Shown piece by piece: positions 6,946 through 13,070 of a DNA stretch of 13,070 nucleotides. Below the pieces are notes generated by a model, which ran no database searches, was not told the origin of the DNA, and saw only the letters and a program-made list of their open reading frames with translations. This DNA is from an uncultured Eubacteriales bacterium (GTDB lineage: Bacteria > Bacillota > Clostridia > Lachnospirales > Lachnospiraceae). Location of the stretch: assembly GCA_902772745.1 (NCBI GenBank), contig CACYBV010000057.1, positions 1-13,070 of the forward strand, in the 5' to 3' direction. Position 1 is the stretch's first letter; each line of letters starts with the position of its first letter. The translations under genes and the position numbers were made by a program.

Positions 6946-7902
6946 TTATCCCTTGACGCCGCCGAGAACCATGCCCTTTTCGAGCTTCCGGATAAAGAAC
7001 GGAAGCGCAATCAGGATCGGCAGTGTGGAGATCATAATCGCCGCGTACTGGATCAGATATTTATTGTAATTCGGATTCTGGGCCTTCAAAAAGTCCATGC
7101 CTTCCGCAGTCAGCTGCTTCACCCACAGCTGCAGCGGCCATTTATCCTTCTGGGTCGGAACGTAAATGCTCGCTTCGAACCAGCTGTTCCATTTCATAAT
7201 CGCGGAGTTGATCGCGGTAACGAGCACCATGCCTTTCGCCTGCGGCAGGATAACCTGGAACATAATCTTGAAATGTCCCGCGCCGTCAATCGAAGCCGCT
7301 TCCACATAGGATTTGTCTACCGCCGCAAACGAATTCATGACAAGCAGCATGAACATTGCATTGGTGCATCCGGGGATGATCAGCGCAAGACGCGTACCGG
7401 TCATGCCGAGCTGACGGATGACCATGTAGGTCGGAATCATACCGCCGTTGAACATCGTCGTGAAGATGATAAAGAGCGTCATGACGCCGCGAAGCTTCGT
7501 CTCCCGGCTTAAGATATATCCGCCGATGACGTTGACGAGAACACCGAGAAGCGTACCGCCGACCACATAGAGAAGAGTATTGGCGTAACCGAGCAGGATA
7601 TTCGGGTCGTTGAATATCTCCATATATCCGCCGATATTGAACTTCGTTCCGACAGGCAGGAGAACAAGTCCCTTGTGGCCCATCAGCGCACGGCCATCCG
7701 AGATCGAACTCATCAGTACATGCCAGAGCGGAATTACACAGATAAATGCAACGATAATCAGCAGCAGCACGATCACAATATCCAAAATCGTTCCGCCGAC
7801 GCCGGGATGGACGACCATGGAATCCCTGTTTTCTTCTTCCATTTTCCTTCTTAAGCGCTCCGCCTTCCACTCGGAAAGGCGTCCTTCAGAATTCTTAGCC
7901 AT
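6946..7902 (-). CDS. Sugar ABC transporter permease, LplC/YtcP (MalG-like) type
   Basis: This 318-residue integral membrane protein forms half of the importer's transmembrane channel. After a charged cytoplasmic N-terminus (about 1-35) there is a first helix (about 38-60) and five further hydrophobic segments (about 105-130, 140-160, 172-192, 222-236 and 284-304). The cytoplasmic EAA loop is clear at about 201-220 (EAASIDGAGHFKIMFQVILP), the site that docks on the ATPase. The C-terminus FIRKLEKGMVLGGVKG is the usual LplC/MalG-type ending. AAGGAGG precedes the ATG at 7902. It follows the first permease by 19 bp, indicating co-transcription. No ATP-binding subunit is encoded in the window; many Firmicutes importers of this class share an MsmK-like ATPase encoded elsewhere. 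Confidence 0.93.
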   Translation of the reverse strand: MAKNSEGRLSEWKAERLRRKMEEENRDSMVVHPGVGGTILDIVIVLLLIIVAFICVIPLWHVLMSSISDGRALMGHKGLVLLPVGTKFNIGGYMEIFNDPNILLGYANTLLYVVGGTLLGVLVNVIGGYILSRETKLRGVMTLFIIFTTMFNGGMIPTYMVIRQLGMTGTRLALIIPGCTNAMFMLLVMNSFAAVDKSYVEAASIDGAGHFKIMFQVILPQAKGMVLVTAINSAIMKWNSWFEASIYVPTQKDKWPLQLWVKQLTAEGMDFLKAQNPNYNKYLIQYAAIMISTLPILIALPFFIRKLEKGMVLGGVKG

Positions 7903-7921
7903 TTTCTGATTCCTCCTTCCC

Positions 7922-8872
7922 TTAGAACAGCGAATAGCTTGCGAATCTGCGGCTCAGCTGGTTTGACGTGATCAGAAGAACCGTTCCGAGAATCGACTGG
8001 AATAAGCTGGACGCGGTGGAAACACCGTAGTCGATCTTGTTGCCGAATGCCATGCGGTAGGTGTAGGTATACAGGACATCGGAGACCTCATAAGTCTTGG
8101 GTATGTACAGCAGCAGGACTTTATCGAAACCCACCATGAACATCGTACCGACAGCCATCGTCAGCTGCATGATCACGAGATGCTTGATCGACGGAAGCAC
8201 AATGTGCCAGATACGCTGGAAGCGGTTTGCGCCGTCCAGCGCCGCAGCCTCCTTCAGTTCGCCGTTGACGTTCGAGATCGCCGTCGTGTAAATGATCGAT
8301 CCGTAGCCGAAACCGACCCAGACGCCGATCAGGCAGTAAATCAGCTTGAATACCGGTTCCACCTTGCTCGCGAGAAGGTTTTGCTGCTTCATGCCGAAAA
8401 GCATCAGGAAGTGGGTAATCGGTCCGTCCTTGCTGACAAACTCGGTCACGATCGCGCAGACAACGACGGCTGAAACGAAGTTCGGCATATAAGACATAAT
8501 CTGCGTGACTCTCTTGAATTTCTTGGGCTTGCATTCCGAGAAAAGAATCGCGAGGATGATCGGCGGCAGGAAGCCGAGCGCGATCGACATGACCGCCATG
8601 ATCGCGGTATTGCGGAAGGCTCTCGGGAATTCCTTTCCTCCGAAGAGCTTCGCAAAGTTTGCCCAGCCGACCCATTTCGAGCCGAACAGGCCCTTTGTCG
8701 GTTTGTAATTCTCGAAGGCCATCAGGATACCGACCATCGGGATATAGTTGAAAATGATGAAGTATGCGGCGATTGGAAGGAAGATCAGGTAGATGACACC
8801 GTTTTTCTTGAAATCCTTCTTCCAGGTTTTCGCATCCTTATACGGAGAGACATTTTTCTTTTTCCGGGCCAT
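7922..8872 (-). CDS. Sugar ABC transporter permease, LplB (MalF-like) type
   Basis: This is the first gene of the importer operon and forms the other half of the channel; 316 residues from the chosen start. It has a lysine-rich cytoplasmic N-terminus, a first helix around 25-50, and further hydrophobic segments to about residue 300. The EAA loop is at about 208-227 (EAAALDGANRFQRIWHIVLP). The C-terminus NQLSRRFASYSLF is typical of LplB-like permeases. Two in-frame ATGs are possible: 8878 (MPMARKK) and 8872 (MARKK). The AAAGGAG sequence is only 3 nt from the first but 9 nt from the second, so 8872 is preferred. The gene starts about 50 bp downstream of a predicted promoter and a shared operator motif, and is divergent from the regulator operon. 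Confidence 0.92.
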   Translation of the reverse strand: MARKKKNVSPYKDAKTWKKDFKKNGVIYLIFLPIAAYFIIFNYIPMVGILMAFENYKPTKGLFGSKWVGWANFAKLFGGKEFPRAFRNTAIMAVMSIALGFLPPIILAILFSECKPKKFKRVTQIMSYMPNFVSAVVVCAIVTEFVSKDGPITHFLMLFGMKQQNLLASKVEPVFKLIYCLIGVWVGFGYGSIIYTTAISNVNGELKEAAALDGANRFQRIWHIVLPSIKHLVIMQLTMAVGTMFMVGFDKVLLLYIPKTYEVSDVLYTYTYRMAFGNKIDYGVSTASSLFQSILGTVLLITSNQLSRRFASYSLF

Positions 8873-8892
8873 AGGCATTCGCTCCTTTCACG

Positions 8893-8909
8893 GGCAGACT
8901 CCCCCTGCC
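8893..8909 (-). other. Hairpin in the importer 5' UTR
   Basis: GGCAG (8893-8897) and CTGCC (8905-8909) form a 5-bp stem with a 7-nt loop, a few bases upstream of the first permease's ribosome binding site. It resembles in position and loop size the hairpin before the GH78 ribosome binding site. Confidence 0.3.
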
Positions 8910-8924
8910 TTGTTCTGTATGAAA

Positions 8925-8933
8925 ACTATATCA
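8925..8933 (-). promoter_or_regulatory. Promoter of the importer operon (extended -10)
   Basis: The minus strand reads TGATATAGT: extended -10 TG plus TATAGT (8930-8925). The hexamer 17 bp upstream (AACAGT) is a poor -35, consistent with activator dependence. The start point would be near 8918, giving a short leader of about 45 nt. Confidence 0.5.
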
Positions 8934-8970
8934 GAAATCCAAAAGGGACTGTTATCAGGAATTCGCTTCT

Positions 8971-8998
8971 TCTGACAATTTTTTCGTCTATTGTGAAA
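8971..8998 (-). promoter_or_regulatory. Candidate AraC-family operator of the importer operon
   Basis: TCTGACAATT at 8971-8980 differs by one base from TCCGACAATT upstream of the GH78 and hydrolase genes, in the same orientation to transcription. A weaker copy, TGTGAAA (8992-8998; TTTCACA on the minus strand, 5 of 7 matches to TGTCAGA), lies exactly 21 bp upstream. The core is 40 bp from the -10. A plus-strand TGTCAGA at 9055-9061 faces the regulator operon. Confidence 0.5.
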
Positions 8999-9119
8999 TT
9001 CATATGTCCAAATGACTTGACAGCAGCTAAAACTGAAGCTGAAACACCGGGTTCTGTCAGATCATCCTTGATATTTATCGTTTTTAGCGAATTTTTGTTA
9101 TCTGCGATATGTCTTTCAA

Positions 9120-9128
9120 TGCTACAAT
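9120..9128 (+). promoter_or_regulatory. Promoter of the small-protein/AraC operon (extended -10)
   Basis: TGCTACAAT provides an extended -10 (TACAAT at 9123-9128). No good -35 is seen at 16-18 bp upstream. The start would fall near 9135, leaving a leader of about 45 nt that contains a GCGGC/GCCGC inverted repeat (9143-9147 with 9161-9165). Confidence 0.45.
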
Positions 9129-9179
9129 CTAGTTCATAGAGAGCGGCTTCCGTAAAAAGGGCCGCCGAAAGGGTATCTT

Positions 9180-9425
9180 ATGAGGTTGAAAGAAAAAGCA
9201 AATATCGTAGCCTTTCTGCAGGACGCACGCGCCGCAAGGGGCGATGTCTGGTTTCAGACCGACGAAGGGGATCAGCTTAATCTGAAATCCGTCCTGTCAC
9301 AGTATGTATTTATCTCGGCTGCGGGGAACGAAGGAGAATCTGCGCTCAAAAACGGAAAGATCGTCTGTGAAAAAAAGCAGGATTACCAGTTTCTGCAGGA
9401 ATATCTGGAGTCCGCCGAATCCTGA
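9180..9425 (+). CDS. Small conserved-looking protein of unknown function
   Basis: This 81-residue soluble protein starts at ATG 9180, after GAAAGGG with suitable spacing. It has no signal peptide, membrane helix or cysteine cluster. Its sequence looks like a compact alpha/beta domain: a helix around KEKANIVAFLQDARAA, a strand GDVWFQTDEGD, then NLKSVLSQYVFISAA, a charged loop, a strand KIVCEKKQDYQ and a C-terminal helix FLQEYLESAE. It lies 17 bp upstream of the AraC-family gene in the same direction, so the two are probably co-transcribed and may share a regulatory job, such as modulating the regulator. I do not recognise a characterised family and assign no function. Coding is supported by its ribosome binding site, downstream coupling and codon use like its neighbours. 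Confidence 0.8.
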   Translation: MRLKEKANIVAFLQDARAARGDVWFQTDEGDQLNLKSVLSQYVFISAAGNEGESALKNGKIVCEKKQDYQFLQEYLESAES

Positions 9426-9442
9426 TAAGGTAGAGAATAACT

Positions 9443-10645
9443 ATGGAACACCTCGAATTTCGTGTTTCTGTGATGGGTGAGCTTCTGATTGCCGCGCATC
9501 ATCTTTACAACTGGAAGCTCGAACCGGATTTCGAATACATTTACGGACACTGTCCCGAAAAGGAGTTTTTTTATAATCTGTTCCAGCTCAGTTCATCCAG
9601 CAGAACAATCAAAGAACATTTTCAGCATTCCGAGATGCCGATCATCTGCGCCGACCGTGTCGGGATCGGCTGGATTGCACAGTTCCATGAAGGCGCCTAC
9701 TATCTCCTGGGGCCTTTCTTTACGATGGATGCCTCGGAAACCTATATCCGGAACATCTGCTATGAGGCAAAATTTCCAAGCAGCCTGGTGACTTCCTTCC
9801 TGGTGCACCTGAGTCTGCTTCCGGTCATCCATATACAGAATGCCATGGACTATGCCGTCATGCTGTACCGCTGTCTTTACGGCATAACTCCCCGGAAAAA
9901 TGATGTCGAGATCAGCTTTGAAGAAGGCGTTTCCGCAGAAGCTGAATCCTGGTCCTCCGGAACCTGGCACGGGACTTTCCAGGCGGAACGGAAAATGGTT
10001 GAAGCCATCAAAAAGGGGGATCTCGAGGCATTCAACGAGATTGCGCGCGGCCTTTCGGGTGCGCAGATCGGGAAGCTTGCCGGGATGGGCGACGCTCTCA
10101 GGCAGACCAAGAACAGCGGTATCGTCTTTGCCACTATCATCAGCCGCGCGGCAATGGAAGCCGGCGTGTCGTCGGAAGGCGCCTACAATCTTTCCGACTA
10201 CTACATTCAGAAAATCGAAGGCAGCCGCTTCGTTTCCGATACCCAGCACATCGTGGAGGAGATGACCTACGCCTTCTTTCAGCGGATCCGCCATGTGACG
10301 GCCAACCTGTCCTGTTCGCGCGCGGTGCGCATTGCCGCCGAATATATCGAGACGCATCTTAGGGAAAAGATCAGCCTCGATGAGATCGCAAAGGAAGCCG
10401 GGTACGCGAGTTACTACCTGAGCGGAAAATTCCAGAAAGAAATGGGCGAAAGCATCAACAGCTATATCCGTCGAAGGAAAATCGAGCTTGCGAAAGAGCT
10501 GATGTGGGAAGGCCGGAAAACGGCCGTCGACATCGCGGAGGAACTCTGTTTTTCTTCCCCGAGCTACTTCGCGGCGACATTCCGGAAATACACGGGAATG
10601 TCCCCGACCGAATTCATTGACAAAAAAGAAAACGCCGGTTCCTGA
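9443..10645 (+). CDS. AraC-family transcriptional regulator
   Basis: This 400-residue DNA-binding protein probably senses a sugar or degradation product and controls the neighbouring leftward operons. The C-terminal 110 residues are a classic AraC/XylS domain: first helix-turn-helix at about 309-331 (ISLDEIAKEAGYASYYLSGKF), second at about 358-382 with the conserved FSSPSYFAATFRKYTGMSP. The N-terminal region (about 1-150) is not a cupin; it includes GAYYLLGPFF near 84-93. A linking helical region (about 181-260) carries LRQTKN and SRAAMEAG followed by LSDYYIQ, a combination I associate with AraC proteins related to the YSIRK-targeted type; this is from memory and should be treated as tentative. 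AAGGTAG precedes the ATG. It is the second gene of its operon and ends in a strong terminator. Its likely targets are the TGTCRGA motifs listed here. Confidence 0.93.
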   Translation: MEHLEFRVSVMGELLIAAHHLYNWKLEPDFEYIYGHCPEKEFFYNLFQLSSSSRTIKEHFQHSEMPIICADRVGIGWIAQFHEGAYYLLGPFFTMDASETYIRNICYEAKFPSSLVTSFLVHLSLLPVIHIQNAMDYAVMLYRCLYGITPRKNDVEISFEEGVSAEAESWSSGTWHGTFQAERKMVEAIKKGDLEAFNEIARGLSGAQIGKLAGMGDALRQTKNSGIVFATIISRAAMEAGVSSEGAYNLSDYYIQKIEGSRFVSDTQHIVEEMTYAFFQRIRHVTANLSCSRAVRIAAEYIETHLREKISLDEIAKEAGYASYYLSGKFQKEMGESINSYIRRRKIELAKELMWEGRKTAVDIAEELCFSSPSYFAATFRKYTGMSPTEFIDKKENAGS

Positions 10646-10665
10646 AAACGAACCGGCAGTTTTTT
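10634..10665 (+). terminator. Intrinsic terminator of the regulator operon
   Basis: GCCGGTTC (10634-10641) and GAACCGGC (10650-10657) form a perfect 8-bp stem with an 8-nt loop, followed by AG and six Ts. The stem overlaps the last codons and TGA stop of the AraC-family gene. Confidence 0.9.
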
Positions 10666-10696
10666 GGTATTTTCCCAAAGTCCTGTCTCTTGCTGC

Positions 10697-10725
10697 TTGT
10701 GCTCGCGGATAAGGTCTGGTACAAT
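10697..10725 (+). promoter_or_regulatory. Sigma-70-type promoter of the SGNH hydrolase gene
   Basis: TTGTGC (10697-10702), a 17-bp spacer, then TACAAT (10720-10725) with an upstream TGG giving an extended -10. It follows the terminator of the preceding operon, so the SGNH gene is its own unit. TCCGACA recurs at 10747-10753, downstream of the predicted start point; a single 7-mer here could be chance. Confidence 0.7.
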
Positions 10726-10790
10726 ATATTCACGGAAAAAGGAAATTCCGACACCGAAAAGATCAGTAATAATGTAAAGGAGTGATTCCC

Positions 10791-11525
10791 ATGGCATTGA
10801 CGGAAGAATTCAAAAAATCTCCTGAATATCAGGAGATCATGCAGGATGTACAGCAGAATATCGCCGGGATGATGATGGAACGGATGCAGAAAGAACAGGC
10901 GCTGAAAGTGAAAAACTATCAGACTCTGAACCGGATGGCCGAGCCCGGCGGGGTTCTCTTCACCGGTTCCTCCCTGATGGAGCAGTTCCCCATCGTCGAG
11001 ATGTGTGTTTCTGCCGGCGTAAAGGGGCGCGTTTACAATCGCGGTATCGGCGGGACGACGACGGATGATTTCCTCCGGGAAATCGATACCGTGCTCCTCG
11101 CGCTGAAACCTTCGAAGGTCTTTATTAACATCGGGACCAATGATATGACCGACAGGGTCTATGGAGAAAAGTGGAAGGATCACCTTGCGGAAAACTACGA
11201 AAAGATTCTTCAGACCGCAAAAGAAAAGATTCCGGATGCGGTGCTTTACTGCATGGCCTATTATCCGACAAACCATCATCTGCCGGACGCGAATGAATGG
11301 ACATACGGCATGCTGAAAGACCGCACCCGGGAAAACATCGCTGAATGCAACGCCCGTGTGAAGGCGCTTGCGGAAAAGTATGGGTATCAGTATATCGATG
11401 TCAACGAGGGTCTGTATGATGACCAGGGCGAACAGAAAAAGGAATTCGCGATTGACGGCGTTCATATGATCACGGAAGGATACCGGGTGGTATTTGAAAA
11501 CCTGAAGCCTTATCTTGGTCTGTAA
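10791..11525 (+). CDS. SGNH/GDSL-family hydrolase, putative carbohydrate esterase
   Basis: This 244-residue protein carries all SGNH blocks. Block I is FTGSSLMEQFP with nucleophile Ser61 (GSSL replaces GDSL), block II is NRGIGGTTTDD with oxyanion-hole glycine, block III is INIGTND with Asn117, and block V is DGVH with Asp222 and His225 as the rest of the triad. About 50 residues of charged helix precede block I. There is no signal peptide, so it should be cytoplasmic. The ATG at 10791 is chosen over GTG at 10782 because AAAGGAG (10776-10782) is 8 nt upstream of the ATG and overlaps the GTG. In this locus deacetylation of imported, acetylated oligosaccharides is a plausible role, as for intracellular SGNH acetylesterases, but a lipase-like or other esterase activity cannot be excluded. 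Confidence 0.9.
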   Translation: MALTEEFKKSPEYQEIMQDVQQNIAGMMMERMQKEQALKVKNYQTLNRMAEPGGVLFTGSSLMEQFPIVEMCVSAGVKGRVYNRGIGGTTTDDFLREIDTVLLALKPSKVFINIGTNDMTDRVYGEKWKDHLAENYEKILQTAKEKIPDAVLYCMAYYPTNHHLPDANEWTYGMLKDRTRENIAECNARVKALAEKYGYQYIDVNEGLYDDQGEQKKEFAIDGVHMITEGYRVVFENLKPYLGL

Positions 11526-11608
11526 TGATTCCATTTCCGCCGTCGGCGTACAGTTAATTGTATCTAGTCTTTTTCGGCCGGGCTGTCACATTTCCGACTT
11601 TTCACGAT

Positions 11609-13070
11609 TTATCTGCGGAAAAGACGCACCGGTCCGAGGATGCCTTCCGGACAGATCGTTTTCGGTGCATCCATACTGAACGCCGGACCTTCCGGCGGAT
11701 AGAACTTCGCGACTTTTCTTGCAGCTGTCGCAAACATTTCGATCCTCAGACTGTTTTTTCCGGTCTTTGCGGCCTTTGACAGGTCATAAATCCACTGCGG
11801 CGCGATCCGCCGTCCGCAGGAAATATCGTTCAGGAAGACTTCCGCGCCGTCGGACATGTTTTCAATCCTGAGCACCAGTTCAGACGGCAGTTCCGCAAGA
11901 TCAAATTCGGTCTCGTAGCGGTAGCAGTCCATCATATCCGGATACCGGGCTGAAATATCACAGAGTTCCGGAAGCTCTGCCTTCTCACCGAAGGCAGGAT
12001 AGTTTTTCGAGAAACACGAGGAAAGCCGGAATGAATCAAGCTCCATGCTCTTTCCGTCTTCACAGACCGCGCTGAAATCTTCTGCGGTTTCTCCCCCGTA
12101 TTCTCCAAAGAACAGCAGGACCGGGTTACAGGCGGGAACACGAAGTTTGATGCGGCTCGTTTCGCCGCTGATCTCCTGCTCTGCTGCGCGGACCACGTTT
12201 TCACAGGCGTCGTAGATCCAGGCTTTTTCGCTGTTCCGGATCGTTACGGTCCCTTCGTAGGCCTCACCGAGATTGTTGTTGACGAAGAGGTACTGCTCGC
12301 AATCACCTGTATAGTGCAGGAAACGGAGGTCCGTAGAAGCTTTATCAAGCTCAATCTCTCCTATGTCGTACGCGCGGAGCACAGATACGAGTTTTTCAGT
12401 CTTTACGATTTCACCGCAGGCGGTGATCCTGCCGACTGCTGTTTCCGCTGCCGGAGCTGTATCCATCAGGATCACCGGGAATCCGGCTTTCTTTGCGGCT
12501 TCTGTAAACCTGACAAGCTCTTCCGAGCAGACGTCGTCTGCGGGTACGATCAGTGCCTTGTAAGCATATCCGTTCACAAGGAGCTTACCGTCCCGAAGCT
12601 CAGCCGCATAGCCCGGATCCCCTGCGGCTATGTCAGAGGCTTCAGCTGCTTTTTCGCGGCCGGTAAGGGCTGCGGAAAGCAGGTCTGCCGGAATGATATC
12701 GTAGTCAATCTGCGCTTCCCCGAGAATCTTTGCCGGGATTTCGCAGTACATATTGTTTTTTACGCTTGGAAGCTCGGACGGCCAGTCCGATTCCGCGTTG
12801 TAAAGGATCGCCGCTTCCGGAGACGCCTTTCCATCTGACAGAAGATGACACATCCGCTGCATATAGGCCATGAGCTTGACAAAAGCCGGATACTGCGGAT
12901 TCTCGCCGTGCGCATAAAAATGCGGCGGGCAGTCCGGGTCCGGGAACGCTTTCGGAGAGAAGGCGTGCGGCACGTAGCGGTTGATGCCGGAAACCAGGAA
13001 ATTGTCTGCGAGATATTTCATTTTGTCAACGCCGAAATCCCAGCCGGTCGCGCCGAAAATCTCGCAGAGC
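11609..13070 (-). CDS. Large glycoside hydrolase, GH106/GH2-like, C-terminal part (N-terminus beyond window)
   Basis: The frame is open through the right edge, so the 5' end is missing; 486 residues are visible and the stop is TAA at 11611-11609. The ATG at 13021 is internal: upstream codons read CEIFGATGWDFGVDK and continue into MKYLADNFLVSGINRYVPHAF. This FGATGWDF...GIN..PHAF pattern is what I expect around the catalytic TIM barrel of large glycosidases of the GH106 alpha-L-rhamnosidase type or close GH2-like relatives. A flavodoxin-like region follows (about 140-250 of the visible part), then beta domains and a C-terminal jelly-roll resembling the GH2 sugar-binding domain (YRYETEFDLAELPSELVLRI near residue 400, ending EGILGPVRLF). 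Catalytic residues cannot be assigned from this fragment. It converges on the SGNH gene; the 83 bp between them hold no convincing terminator. GH106 is favoured partly because of the GH78 neighbour; glycoside hydrolase in general is firmer. Confidence 0.65.
   Translation of the reverse strand, partial: LCEIFGATGWDFGVDKMKYLADNFLVSGINRYVPHAFSPKAFPDPDCPPHFYAHGENPQYPAFVKLMAYMQRMCHLLSDGKASPEAAILYNAESDWPSELPSVKNNMYCEIPAKILGEAQIDYDIIPADLLSAALTGREKAAEASDIAAGDPGYAAELRDGKLLVNGYAYKALIVPADDVCSEELVRFTEAAKKAGFPVILMDTAPAAETAVGRITACGEIVKTEKLVSVLRAYDIGEIELDKASTDLRFLHYTGDCEQYLFVNNNLGEAYEGTVTIRNSEKAWIYDACENVVRAAEQEISGETSRIKLRVPACNPVLLFFGEYGGETAEDFSAVCEDGKSMELDSFRLSSCFSKNYPAFGEKAELPELCDISARYPDMMDCYRYETEFDLAELPSELVLRIENMSDGAEVFLNDISCGRRIAPQWIYDLSKAAKTGKNSLRIEMFATAARKVAKFYPPEGPAFSMDAPKTICPEGILGPVRLFRR

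Noticed and set aside
9017..9022. A perfect TTGACA in the divergent intergenic region as a -35.
   Set aside because: No -10-like hexamer lies 16-18 bp downstream on the plus strand.
9593..10678. A 361-codon minus-strand frame opposite the AraC-family gene.
   Set aside because: It is an antisense shadow of a gene with a well-defined helix-turn-helix domain, and it begins within the terminator region.
10782..10790. GTG start for the SGNH hydrolase, adding three residues.
   Set aside because: The GTG overlaps the ribosome binding site; ATG at 10791 has the proper 8-nt spacing.
11265..11271. Another TCCGACA inside the SGNH coding sequence as an operator.
   Set aside because: A 7-mer is expected once or twice by chance in a window of this size, and it is within a gene with no promoter nearby.
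10614..11534. A 306-codon minus-strand frame opposite the SGNH gene.
   Set aside because: The plus strand carries all SGNH motifs with promoter and ribosome binding site; the antisense product shows no family features.
11526..11608. A possible bidirectional terminator between the converging SGNH and glycosidase genes.
   Set aside because: Only a 4-bp CGCC/GGCG stem and an unlinked T-run near 11570 are present; the structure is too weak to call.
1..13070. CRISPR arrays, tRNA or rRNA genes, insertion sequences and prophage genes.
   Set aside because: No spaced repeats, tRNA cloverleaf, rRNA sequence, transposase or phage protein was recognised on either strand.

Overview
The window reads as part of a carbohydrate-utilisation locus from a moderately GC-rich Firmicute, most likely a gut Clostridia/Lachnospiraceae-type organism. 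This is an inference from strong AGGAGG-type ribosome binding sites, a lipoprotein sugar-binding protein with two LplB/LplC-like permeases and no ATPase gene, an AraC-family regulator, and intracellular glycosidases. No marker gene fixes the taxon. The predicted enzymes point to rhamnose-containing glycans or glycosides (rhamnogalacturonan-type pectin or plant rhamnosides), but the actual substrate is not proven.

Layout: 1-1095 (minus) is the N-terminal 365 residues of an alpha/beta-hydrolase-like protein that runs off the left edge. 1096-1413 is a long, GC-rich, hairpin-containing leader with a good promoter. 1414-1656 (minus) is a dead 5' fragment of a GH3 beta-glucosidase-type gene. 1714-4494 (minus) is a complete GH78 alpha-L-rhamnosidase. 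4633-4902 (minus) is the C-terminal stub of a GPH/MelB-type sugar symporter. 4921-4948 is a hairpin closing the importer operon, which runs leftwards from 8872 to 4975: permease (LplB type), permease (LplC type), solute-binding lipoprotein. 8873-9179 is the divergent control region. 9180-10645 (plus) is a small unknown protein followed by an AraC-family regulator, closed by an intrinsic terminator. 10791-11525 (plus) is a separately promoted SGNH/GDSL esterase. 11609-13070 (minus) is the C-terminal part of a large GH106/GH2-like glycoside hydrolase that enters from the right edge.

How it may work: the lipoprotein and two permeases import an oligosaccharide, energised by an ATPase encoded elsewhere. 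The GH78, the GH106-like enzyme and two esterase-like hydrolases (GH78, SGNH and alpha/beta hydrolase show no signal peptide) then trim rhamnose and ester groups, probably in the cytoplasm. The most informative non-coding signal is a shared motif, AATTGTCRGA on the transcribed strand. It lies upstream of the three leftward units (alpha/beta hydrolase, GH78, importer). At GH78 a second partial copy sits exactly 21 bp away, the usual spacing of AraC-type half-sites, and the distances to the predicted -10 elements (about 30, 31, 40 and 51 bp) are close to multiples of a helical turn. I infer that the AraC-family protein encoded here controls all three. Two gene remnants (GH3 N-terminus, GPH symporter C-terminus) show the locus has been pruned, possibly with a switch from symporter to ABC import.
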